A stretch of DNA of 14,786 nucleotides from an uncultured Treponema sp. Lineage in GTDB: Bacteria; Spirochaetota; Spirochaetia; Treponematales; Treponemataceae. The notes under the pieces are model-generated. The model worked only from the letters and a program-made list of their open reading frames with translations, was not told the DNA's origin and searched no databases. Shown here piece by piece: positions 6,299 through 12,479 of the stretch. The stretch is taken from the NCBI GenBank assembly GCA_934699065.1, contig CAKUWD010000059.1, forward strand, positions 1-14,786, given 5' to 3'. How positions within the stretch are numbered: position 1 is the stretch's first letter; each line of letters begins with the position of its first letter. The position numbers and the translations under genes were made by a program.

Positions 6299-6863
6299 AA
6301 TAGATAAACCCGTCCTTGAAACAGACAGGCTTATTATTAGAACTCTTAACGAAGCAGATGTACCAGATTTGAAAGAATGGCTGGGAAGAGATGAAATTTA
6401 TACCTATTGGGGACGCAAAGCAAACAAGGGCGAGAAAAATCCTGAACTTATGTTTATTGATCCCCGCCCTTGGGTAAAAAGAAAACCTTCACCAGATTTT
6501 GACTGGGGAATTGTCTTGAAAGATTCCAATAAAGTGATAGGTATGATTGCGGTATTTGATATCCAAAATGCCAGAATGGGTGATATTGGCTATCGTATTC
6601 ATCCTGACTACTGGAATATGGGAATTACTACAGAAGCTTTAAAGGAAGTGGTACGTTTTATATTTGAAAACACAGAAATAGAGAGACTGAATGGGCGTGC
6701 TGATGTCAGAAATATTGCTTCAAATAAGGTCCTTGAAAGGTGTGGCTTCATAAAAGAGGGAACAATCCGGCAAGGCAAAATGGTTTCGGTCTATTGTGAC
6801 TATAACATTTACGGTATGCTTAGAGAAGATTATGCAGAGATGCAGAGGAAAAGAAAAAGATGA
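6282..6863 (+). CDS. RimJ/RimL-type GNAT acetyltransferase
   Basis: From the preferred start the protein has 193 residues. It has the classic layout of the RimJ/RimL subgroup: ETDRLIIRTL at 13-22 near the N-terminus, motif A HPDYWNMGITTEAL at 107-120 (W-x-x-G-x-x-T-E-A), and NIASNKVLERCGFIKEG at 144-160. Members acetylate ribosomal protein N-termini, aminoglycosides or other amines; the substrate here is unknown. The frame opens earlier, at the ATG at 6240, adding 14 residues. The ATG at 6282 has GGAG five bases upstream and puts the protein start where relatives begin. Its end overlaps the flavin reductase start by four bases (ATGA). Confidence 0.82.
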   Translation: MLKDYEIDKPVLETDRLIIRTLNEADVPDLKEWLGRDEIYTYWGRKANKGEKNPELMFIDPRPWVKRKPSPDFDWGIVLKDSNKVIGMIAVFDIQNARMGDIGYRIHPDYWNMGITTEALKEVVRFIFENTEIERLNGRADVRNIASNKVLERCGFIKEGTIRQGKMVSVYCDYNIYGMLREDYAEMQRKRKR

Positions 6864-7519
6864 AATACCAATACAAAGAAATGCCTGAATCTATGAAAGG
6901 GACATACGGAGAATTTTCAAAAAACTTTGGGTTTGATTGGAAAGAATTTATTATGGGAATACCAACCCCGATGTTTCTTGTCACAACATATAAATCTAAC
7001 GGGCAGCCAAATGCTACGATGCAGTCGTGGTCAGGTTTTACGAGTGCAAATCATGGAGGCGGATATTACGTGATTCTATGCAGCGTGAATAAGGGCGGAC
7101 ATCTTTACCAAAGCCTGAAAGAAAAGAAGGTAGCAGTGCTGAATTTCATGTCTTCTGATTTGTACCAGGCCTGCATGAAGACGATACAGAACAATCAGTT
7201 CGAGAAGGATGAGATAACTTCATCAGGGCTTACTGTAGAGAAAGCTTCATGGATAGAAGCACCGATGGTCGCTGAATGTTTCATGAACCTTGAGTGCAAA
7301 TATTTGTGGGAGAAAGAAATTGTTCCCGGTGATGATCACATTATGATTTGTCTTGAAGTCGTAGGCGGGCACATAGAGAAGGATTATATGGATGATATAT
7401 TCGGAGCTAAAGGGGTTCTTTACAATGTCCATTATCCGATAAATCCGGAAGACGTGAAAGAAAAAGGTTGCGATTTTGTAGCTGCACTTAAGAAAGTAAA
7501 TCAATCCAACGAATATTGA
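6860..7519 (+). CDS. Flavin reductase-like FMN-binding protein
   Basis: This 219-residue protein has the split-barrel fold of flavin reductase or flavoredoxin-like proteins. It has GIPTPMFLVTTYKSNGQPNA (33-52), SWSGFTSANHGGGYYVILCS (56-75), then NKGGHLYQSLKEKKVAVLNF (77-96), where FMN binding is expected. Such proteins use NAD(P)H or another electron donor to reduce flavin or a bound substrate in the cytoplasm. The ATG lies inside the stop of the preceding GNAT gene (ATGA overlap), so translation is coupled. It is the last gene of this operon; a new promoter follows after about 85 bp. Family assignment is firm, the electron partner unknown. Confidence 0.8.
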   Translation: MKYQYKEMPESMKGTYGEFSKNFGFDWKEFIMGIPTPMFLVTTYKSNGQPNATMQSWSGFTSANHGGGYYVILCSVNKGGHLYQSLKEKKVAVLNFMSSDLYQACMKTIQNNQFEKDEITSSGLTVEKASWIEAPMVAECFMNLECKYLWEKEIVPGDDHIMICLEVVGGHIEKDYMDDIFGAKGVLYNVHYPINPEDVKEKGCDFVAALKKVNQSNEY

Positions 7520-7579
7520 CCATATCATTGCAGACAGTTTATCCCGCATAACAAATTCTTACATTAAAAAGTTAATAAT

Positions 7580-7601
7580 ATTATACAAAATAGTGTATAA
7601 T
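7580..7601. promoter_or_regulatory. Probable operator upstream of the Bro-N/XRE pair
   Basis: ATTATACA (7580-7587) and TGTATAAT (7594-7601) form a perfect 8-bp inverted repeat with a six-base spacer. It ends two bases before the -35 box of the Bro-N gene promoter. A dimeric XRE repressor such as the one encoded second in this operon would be expected to bind a site of this shape. The link to that protein is inference. Confidence 0.5.
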
Positions 7602-7603
7602 TA

Positions 7604-7631
7604 TTGACTTTAAAACGATTTGCTTTATAAT
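7604..7631 (+). promoter_or_regulatory. Strong sigma-70-type promoter of the Bro-N/XRE operon
   Basis: TTGACT (7604-7609) and TATAAT (7626-7631) are 16 bp apart. Only seven bases separate the -10 box from the start ATG at 7639, so transcription should begin at or within a base of the start codon and the message should be leaderless. Confidence 0.7.
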
Positions 7632-7638
7632 ACTTCCT

Positions 7639-8508
7639 ATGAAAGATCAAATCTCAAAATCATTTGAAGACTCTTTTATTCGTACCGCCTGGAATGAAGC
7701 AGAAGAGGAATGGTATTTCTCTGTAGTTGATGTTGTGGGTGTGTTGACGGAAAGCATTGATTATCAAGCTGCCAGAAATTATTGGAAAGTTTTGAAAATT
7801 CGTCTCAAGAATGAAGGTTTTCAACCGGTTACAAATTGTAACCAGTTGAAAATGAAATCTGCTGATGGAAAAATGCGTCTAACAGATGTTGCAAACACAG
7901 AACAATTATTGCGCATAATTCAATCCATCCCCTCCAAAAAAGCAGAACCCTTCAAAATGTGGCTCGCCCAGGTTGGTCGGGAACGAATAGAAGAAACTAT
8001 AGATCCCGAACAGACAATAGACCGGGCTTTGGAAACCTATGCAAAAAAGGGCTACTCGCGCGAATGGATTAATCAGCGTTTACAGGCAATTCAGGTTCGA
8101 AAAGAACTTACGGATGAATGGGAACAGCATGGAGTAAAAAAAGGTGTAGAGTACGCCATTCTCACCGATGAAATCACAAAAGCATGGTCTGGAATGACTA
8201 CACGCTCATATAAAAATCACAAGGGGCTTACAAAGGAGAATCTTCGCGACAATATGACGACAACAGAAATTATCCTCAATATGCTTGCGGAGACTGCAGC
8301 AAAAAATATTTCTCAGACCGAAAATCCCCAAACCTTTGAAGAAAATCAGTCTGTTGCAAGGCGGGGTGGAAGAATCGCTGGAAATGCCAGAAAAGAACTG
8401 GAAGCAGAAATAGGTCATACTGTTATTTCCGAAAAAGATGCGACACAAATAAATACAGTTGTTACAAATCTTATAGAAGATGTTTCAAAATCAACAGAGG
8501 AAAAATAA
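7639..8508 (+). CDS. Bro-N domain protein with DinD-like C-terminus
   Basis: The protein has 289 residues. Residues 12-115 are a Bro-N domain of phage antirepressor type (IRTAWNEAEEEWYFSVVDVV, then LTDVANTEQLLRIIQSIPSK at 81-100). Residues 136-275 resemble the DNA-damage-inducible DinD protein (YSREWINQRLQAIQVRKELT, NHKGLTKENLRDNMTTTEI). The role in bacteria is uncertain: such proteins are tied to phage repression circuits and, for DinD, to inhibition of RecA in E. coli. There is no Shine-Dalgarno site, and the promoter places the mRNA start at the ATG. The XRE gene begins two bases after the stop, so the pair forms one operon. The gene carries a 35-base near-perfect palindrome inside the coding sequence. 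Confidence 0.85.
   Translation: MKDQISKSFEDSFIRTAWNEAEEEWYFSVVDVVGVLTESIDYQAARNYWKVLKIRLKNEGFQPVTNCNQLKMKSADGKMRLTDVANTEQLLRIIQSIPSKKAEPFKMWLAQVGRERIEETIDPEQTIDRALETYAKKGYSREWINQRLQAIQVRKELTDEWEQHGVKKGVEYAILTDEITKAWSGMTTRSYKNHKGLTKENLRDNMTTTEIILNMLAETAAKNISQTENPQTFEENQSVARRGGRIAGNARKELEAEIGHTVISEKDATQINTVVTNLIEDVSKSTEEK
7818..7852. repeat. 35-base near-perfect palindrome inside the Bro-N coding sequence
   Basis: TTTTCAACCGGTTACAA (7818-7834) is followed by one central base and its complement (7836-7852), with a single mismatch (7826 against 7844). It encodes the stretch around FQPVTNCNQLK, which leads into SADGK. It could form a long hairpin in mRNA or single-stranded DNA. Confidence 0.75.
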
Positions 8509-8510
8509 TT

Positions 8511-8825
8511 ATGGAATCGGTAATAAAAACTCTTCGCGAACAGAACAGATATACTCAAGTAAAACTTGCCCATGAGCTTGGTATTTCAAGGCAGGCCCTA
8601 ATAAAATATGAAAGCATGGAACAGGAACTACCTGTGAATGTGATAAGAGGACTGTCCAGGATTTTTTCGGTGAATTATGATTGTTTTATCGACAACAAGC
8701 TGCCGTCCCCTGATTCCGCCGAAGATGAAGCAATGCTTAAGCAGCTAACCCGTGATTTTACTAAACTCAAAACTTCAGAAAAAAAAGCAGTCCTTGAAAT
8801 GACAAGAATTATGGCGAATGCTTAG
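8511..8825 (+). CDS. XRE-family regulator paired with the Bro-N protein
   Basis: This is a 104-residue protein with an XRE helix-turn-helix at about residues 5-60 (YTQVKLAHELGISRQALIKY at 14-33). A charged helical tail follows (LKQLTRDFTKLKTSEKKAV), probably for dimerisation. The ATG lies two bases after the Bro-N gene's stop, with GAGGA nine bases upstream inside that gene. By position it may be the repressor or antitoxin-like partner of the operon and may bind the inverted repeat at 7580-7601. The 199 bp after it, before the next gene, hold only a small GCAAC/GTTGC hairpin at 8895-8909. Confidence 0.8.
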   Translation: MESVIKTLREQNRYTQVKLAHELGISRQALIKYESMEQELPVNVIRGLSRIFSVNYDCFIDNKLPSPDSAEDEAMLKQLTRDFTKLKTSEKKAVLEMTRIMANA

Positions 8826-9024
8826 AAATAAGCCACATGTCAATGACAAAAATGGTGGAGTGGTAAAATATCATAATTCTCCTAAGCATACTCCGCAACC
8901 TCAAGTTGCACAATCCTTGTAAAAAGCACTTGCCAGTTGGTGGAACTTACAGCGCATCTTTGTTAATCTATATTTACAACGCAGTGCCGCTAACACGGAG
9001 TTTTTATAGGAGGCGTGGTAAATT

Positions 9025-9693
9025 ATGAGTTTTGGAAAGAACCTTCAATATTTTAGAAAGCTTAGCGGGAATATGACGCAGGAAGCGCTGGCAGAAAAAC
9101 TGAACGTTAGCCGTCAGACAATTTCAAAATGGGAAATAGATGCGGCAAATCCCGAGATGGAAAAGGCGCTTGAAATCTGCAAAGTCTTTAACTGTTCTCT
9201 GGATAATCTTTTCAGGGATGAAATGGATAAGCAGAGTGATGCATACTCCAACCTGCGACTTGAAGAAGTTCCGGGCTTTCGCTATGTGGAGCACACGGTA
9301 ATAAGCACAGAGCCCGAAAGCGATGCGATTGGCAAAATGTACAGGCTTGCAAAAGAAAATGGAATAGAAGCTCCCCGCGTTATCGGCTGGGATTTTCCAA
9401 ATCTTTCTCAGGAACAAATCAACGTCTTTAATATGCACGGATACACAGCCGCTTTGATTCTGCCTGATGGAGTTGCGCCTCAGGGTTGCAAAATCAAAGA
9501 ACAGACAGCACATAAATATGCGGCAATTCACGTTGACCGCCCCTTTGAAAATCCTTTCGTGACAATTCCGGGCGCCTATCAAACACTTGGAGATTTTATG
9601 AGAACCAATGGCCTTGTTCAGTCTGCCGAAGGTGTGATTCCTTGCTTTGAAACCGATGGCGAGAGCATGGATATTTATATAGCGTGTAGGTAG
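9025..9693 (+). CDS. XRE regulator with GyrI-like ligand-binding domain
   Basis: The protein has 222 residues. Residues 5-62 are an XRE helix-turn-helix (NMTQEALAEKLNVSRQTISK at 16-35). From about residue 78 the protein resembles a GyrI-like small-molecule-binding domain (VPGFRYVEHTVIS, HKYAAIHVDRPFE, IPGAYQTLGDFM), a fold used by multidrug-sensing regulators. It probably senses a small hydrophobic or cationic compound and controls its own operon. The ATG has AGGAGG 11 bases upstream, a rather long gap. The GNAT gene starts nine bases after its stop, so regulator, acetyltransferase and methyltransferase probably form a single unit, as is common for resistance or detoxification sets. Confidence 0.8.
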   Translation: MSFGKNLQYFRKLSGNMTQEALAEKLNVSRQTISKWEIDAANPEMEKALEICKVFNCSLDNLFRDEMDKQSDAYSNLRLEEVPGFRYVEHTVISTEPESDAIGKMYRLAKENGIEAPRVIGWDFPNLSQEQINVFNMHGYTAALILPDGVAPQGCKIKEQTAHKYAAIHVDRPFENPFVTIPGAYQTLGDFMRTNGLVQSAEGVIPCFETDGESMDIYIACR

Positions 9694-9702
9694 AGGGTGC
9701 CT

Positions 9703-10155
9703 ATGAGTTTACAGTTTTTTAGGGCCAGTACAGCTGATGCCGTAAGTCTGATGTGTATCTCGAAAAAAGCCTTTGACAGCGATGTTGAAGTTGGCGCTTC
9801 TAGTGTTGGCGGCCCACCCGGATACAATTCGCTTTCCTTTTACACAAAAATGGCCAGGATGAATTGTCTTTATAAACTGGTCGATGATTACAAAATTGTT
9901 GGCGGAGCTCTTTTATTTCTAAAAGCTGATGAGCTCAATGTTGGTAGAATCTTTGTTGATCCCGAACATTTTCGCAAGGGCTATGGCATTTTTATGATGC
10001 AGCAGATTGAAGAAAGTTTTGCGGAGGTAAAAGTTTTTACACTTGATACGCCAATCTGGAATGTTAGGACAAATGCTTTTTATCAGAAGCTTGGTTATGT
10101 GGAAGTTCGGCGTGATGGAGATTTTGTTTATTATGAAAAACGGAGAGATTCATAA
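9703..10155 (+). CDS. GNAT family N-acetyltransferase
   Basis: The protein has 150 residues. Motif A is IFVDPEHFRKGYGIFMMQQI (83-102), with the R-K-G-Y-G loop at 91-95, and NAFYQKLGYVEVRR closes the fold. A glycine- and proline-rich segment (SVGGPPGYNS) near residue 39 is likely a substrate loop. The frame also opens at a GTG at 9697, but the ATG at 9703 has AGAGGG five bases before it and is preferred. Its stop overlaps the ATG of the methyltransferase gene by one base (TAATG), a coupled junction. The substrate is unknown. Confidence 0.8.
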   Translation: MSLQFFRASTADAVSLMCISKKAFDSDVEVGASSVGGPPGYNSLSFYTKMARMNCLYKLVDDYKIVGGALLFLKADELNVGRIFVDPEHFRKGYGIFMMQQIEESFAEVKVFTLDTPIWNVRTNAFYQKLGYVEVRRDGDFVYYEKRRDS

Positions 10156-10814
10156 TGAACTATTCAAACACAAACGAACATCTATACGACGACATTGCCC
10201 TTTGGGAAAAAACTGATGGCATGGATTTGTTTGCCCAGATGCCGCTGCCTCCCGATGTAAAGGACGCCCCAACTGTTCTTGATTTTGGCTATGGCTTTGG
10301 AGAAAATCTTTTTGCCTTGAGTAATGCCTATCCTAATGGAAAAATCTACGGCATTGATTGCAACCCGATATGCCAGAAAGAAGTAGGCGAAAAAGTTTCG
10401 GCACGCGGAATCAAAAACATCACCTTAATCAATAAGGAAGTTCATAACCTGCAGGATTTTGCAGACGACTCTCTGGATTTAGTTCTGCTTTACGATGCAC
10501 TTCACGGTGGCGACGGTAAAGGCAAGTACATGCTTTACGAAGGATCTCACCGCATTCTAAAAAGAGAAGCCTGTCTTTCCATCCTACCTGTTCACCTGAA
10601 TAACTGGCGCGACCATGAAGGAAAAAAGAAAACCTACACCCCCGCCAAAATAAAAGCCGAACTCGCCGAATACGGTTTTGAATACGCCGGCACCTGCCCC
10701 CAGAAAGGCGTCCATTGGGAAAAATGCCACACCCTCTACTACATCAAAAAAGGCATAATTACCTTTGAAGCGCTGGAGAAGGTGGAGGTGATGAATTTTA
10801 AAAAACTTCCGTGA
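10155..10814 (+). CDS. Class I SAM-dependent methyltransferase
   Basis: This is a 219-residue protein with a Rossmann-type SAM-binding motif I at 41-50 (VLDFGYGFGE). An acidic residue at the end of strand 2 (IYGIDCNP, Asp68) would hold the ribose. DSLDLVLLYDALHGG (about 104-118) is the usual strand-4 motif. It should transfer a methyl group from SAM to a small molecule or nucleobase, acceptor unknown. It is the last gene of the plus-strand run and converges on the RhuM-Fic gene, with only seven bases between stop codons and no visible terminator. Confidence 0.82.
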   Translation: MNYSNTNEHLYDDIALWEKTDGMDLFAQMPLPPDVKDAPTVLDFGYGFGENLFALSNAYPNGKIYGIDCNPICQKEVGEKVSARGIKNITLINKEVHNLQDFADDSLDLVLLYDALHGGDGKGKYMLYEGSHRILKREACLSILPVHLNNWRDHEGKKKTYTPAKIKAELAEYGFEYAGTCPQKGVHWEKCHTLYYIKKGIITFEALEKVEVMNFKKLP

Positions 10815-10821
10815 TGACAAA

Positions 10822-11751
10822 TTACTCTGTCAAAAACTGCATAACAAGATTAACCATGAGTTCTTTCTCTTCGGGTTTAGACTCGGCAATCATAATGGTT
10901 AAGGCAACCAGGGTGTTATCTTCAATCTGCTTGAGACCGTTCTTGAATAACAATCCATTTTTATTGAGGAAATAAAGAAACATTGTTGCAGCTATTCTTT
11001 TGTTACCATCACTGAAGGAATGATTCTTTGTGATAAAATACAAAAGATTTGCGGCTTTTTCTTGCACCGTAGGATAAACATCTTTTCCGCCAAAGGTTTG
11101 ATAGACCGCGCTAATACTACCTTCAAAGGATTCGTCTTTTTCGTTTCCAAAGAGAGAACTTGCATTACCAAACTTCATTGAATCAATAACCTTTCTGGCT
11201 TCTTCATAAGTGAGACGATAAGTTGCAGAAGTTCCATCCGGCTTTTTTACACTAAGATGATCATAATCATCAAGCAAATCCAGGGCATAAGTATATTGTT
11301 CAATGACAGAAAGTATCTGATTTGTATCCAGCTGATTTTCTGTTCGACGGATTATCTGTAAAGTCTGGCGAAGTTCTTCGAGGCGGCGGTCATTTGCAGC
11401 ATAACCTTTTAGAATATATTGCTTGAGTACCGAGTTTGCCCATTTACGGAATTCAATACCACGCTTAGACTTTACACGGTAGCCGACTGAAATTATGACG
11501 TCGAGCGAGTAATATTCTACATCATAAGTTTTCCCATCAGAGGCAGTTGTCGCAAAATTTGCGACAACTGAAATACCTTCCAATTCTTCTTCAATCGCAT
11601 TCTTTACGTGCTTTCCTATTGTCTTTACATCTCTATCAAAGAGAGAAGCCATCTGTTGACGATTCAACCAAACCGTTTCATTTTCAAAAGGTACCGAAAG
11701 ACTTACAGATTTGTCTGCGCTTTCAAATAGGATAATTTCTTTCTCTGCCAT
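10822..11751 (-). CDS. RhuM-Fic/Doc fusion protein
   Basis: The protein has 309 residues. The N-terminal 120 are of the RhuM family (VWLNRQQMASLFDRDVKTIG, then YYSLDVIISVGYRVKSKRG). The C-terminal half is a Fic/Doc domain with active-site motif HSFSDGNKR at 244-252. Fic enzymes usually transfer AMP to a protein hydroxyl; Doc-like ones phosphorylate. The second arginine of the common R-x-x-R ending is alanine here (RIAA), as in Doc, so the chemistry cannot be assigned with certainty. No antitoxin gene is adjacent and I see no clear inhibitory S/T-xxx-E-G/N helix. The ATG has AGGAG six bases upstream. A 27-base perfect palindrome lies inside the gene. Confidence 0.85.
   Translation of the reverse strand: MAEKEIILFESADKSVSLSVPFENETVWLNRQQMASLFDRDVKTIGKHVKNAIEEELEGISVVANFATTASDGKTYDVEYYSLDVIISVGYRVKSKRGIEFRKWANSVLKQYILKGYAANDRRLEELRQTLQIIRRTENQLDTNQILSVIEQYTYALDLLDDYDHLSVKKPDGTSATYRLTYEEARKVIDSMKFGNASSLFGNEKDESFEGSISAVYQTFGGKDVYPTVQEKAANLLYFITKNHSFSDGNKRIAATMFLYFLNKNGLLFKNGLKQIEDNTLVALTIMIAESKPEEKELMVNLVMQFLTE
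11544..11570. repeat. 27-base perfect palindrome inside the RhuM-Fic coding sequence
   Basis: CAGTTGTCGCAAA (11544-11556) and its exact complement (11558-11570) flank a single central base. It encodes SVVANFATT (residues 61-69), directly before ASDGK of the RhuM part. It is too long to be chance in a gene of this composition. Confidence 0.8.
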
Positions 11752-11889
11752 AAATGTCTCCTGCCAACACCAGCAATATCAAATTTTATTTTACCAAACA
11801 ATGACGAGAAAAGCATTAAACTAGAAGTTTAAAAGTTCAGACAGCAGTTAAAACTTGTATACCCACGAGCGCAGCCTTCACGATTCCAT

Positions 11890-12321
11890 CTACTCAGAAA
11901 CCGGCACCTTTACAACAATCTTACGTACTAACGAACGTTCGTTAACACAAACTCCCGGCATGTGAACATCCTGTGGATAGAGTATCAGAAAATCACCAGC
12001 TTCAAGAACGTAGTCTGTGCATTCATCATTATGCTGGAAAAACATAACGTCCTTGGCCTCGTTGTATTCGTCTTTGATTTCCATTTTCTCAATCGGAGTT
12101 ACGGCAATCAATTCTCTACCGCTTAAAATTAACTGAATGTCGATGAACTTTTTGTGAGCCTCATATTTTGCCTCGCTGCGAGCCTTTGTTGTATATTCCT
12201 GCACACTAACATAAGCACCGCCTTCAAGCTCATATTTCCCCACCGCAGCCCCGTCTGCCTTGTTCACGATAAAATCATAAGCCGACGGACACAATTCTTT
12301 AATCTTGTTTAAATCTTTCAT
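11890..12321 (-). CDS. YhcH/YjgK/YiaL family sugar-associated protein
   Basis: This 143-residue cupin-like protein belongs to the family of YhcH, YiaL and the beta-galactosidase accessory subunit EbgC. Typical motifs are EAHKKFIDIQLILSGRE (54-70) and FLILYPQDVHMPG (111-123), with His56 and His120 as likely metal or sugar ligands. Family members are linked to sialic acid and other sugar use, probably as mutarotase- or isomerase-type enzymes. The frame opens earlier, at 12357, but the ATG at 12321 has AGAGG six bases upstream and gives the normal family N-terminus. No sugar operon surrounds it. It is divergent from the chemoreceptor gene across 158 bp. The 138 bp downstream contain only a weak AT-rich hairpin (11816-11832). 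Confidence 0.85.
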   Translation of the reverse strand: MKDLNKIKELCPSAYDFIVNKADGAAVGKYELEGGAYVSVQEYTTKARSEAKYEAHKKFIDIQLILSGRELIAVTPIEKMEIKDEYNEAKDVMFFQHNDECTDYVLEAGDFLILYPQDVHMPGVCVNERSLVRKIVVKVPVSE

Positions 12322-12390
12322 ATTTACCTCTTTTTTATATATTAATGAAAATTTCAATTTTTTTGTATAACTATTATGAAGCCCCTTTTA

Positions 12391-12421
12391 AGTATTTTTA
12401 GTTTTGCAAAATAAAAATACT
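12391..12421. promoter_or_regulatory. 31-base near-perfect palindrome between the divergent genes
   Basis: AGTATTTTTA-g-TTTTG followed by CAAAATAAAAATACT is a palindrome with 15-bp arms and a single unpaired G at 12401. It overlaps the -35 region of the chemoreceptor promoter and lies between two divergent genes, so a terminator role is unlikely. A regulator site is the best guess, although the sequence is AT-rich. Confidence 0.45.
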
Positions 12422-12431
12422 GTGATAAAAT
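12404..12431 (+). promoter_or_regulatory. Probable extended -10 promoter of the chemoreceptor gene
   Basis: TTGCAA (12404-12409) and TAAAAT (12426-12431) are 16 bp apart, with TGA directly before the -10 box, an extended -10 signature. Transcription should start near 12438. No sigma-28 flagellar promoter pattern (TAAA, then GCCGATAA) is visible, so the gene does not look like a standard class 3 flagellar gene. Confidence 0.5.
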
Positions 12432-12433
12432 AA

Positions 12434-12456
12434 TTATATAACATTATGTTATATAA
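12434..12456. promoter_or_regulatory. 23-base perfect palindrome over the chemoreceptor transcription start
   Basis: TTATATAACAT (12434-12444), one base, and ATGTTATATAA (12446-12456) form a perfect palindrome covering the predicted start of transcription. Repressor sites are often placed there. In RNA it would form only a weak A-U hairpin. Confidence 0.5.
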
Positions 12457-12479
12457 CAAATGATTATTAAGGCACAAAA

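Noticed and set aside
8890..9001. Possible attC-like or mobile-element ends: ACTCCG at 8890-8895 and CGGAGT at 8996-9001 around a GCAAC/GTTGC hairpin
   Set aside because: The outer arms are only 6 bp, the core-site consensus does not fit, and there is no second copy. It is within chance for 112 bp.
3713..10814. Integron-type gene cassette array, suggested by many small acetyltransferase-like genes in one direction
   Set aside because: No attC-like sites (RYYYAAC...GTTRRRY with a folded core) lie between the genes, most junctions overlap or are under 100 bp, and there is no integrase in the window.
11816..11832. TTAAACT/AGTTTAA hairpin as terminator of the YhcH-family gene
   Set aside because: It is AT-only apart from one pair, has no clear T-run, and is unlikely to terminate transcription.
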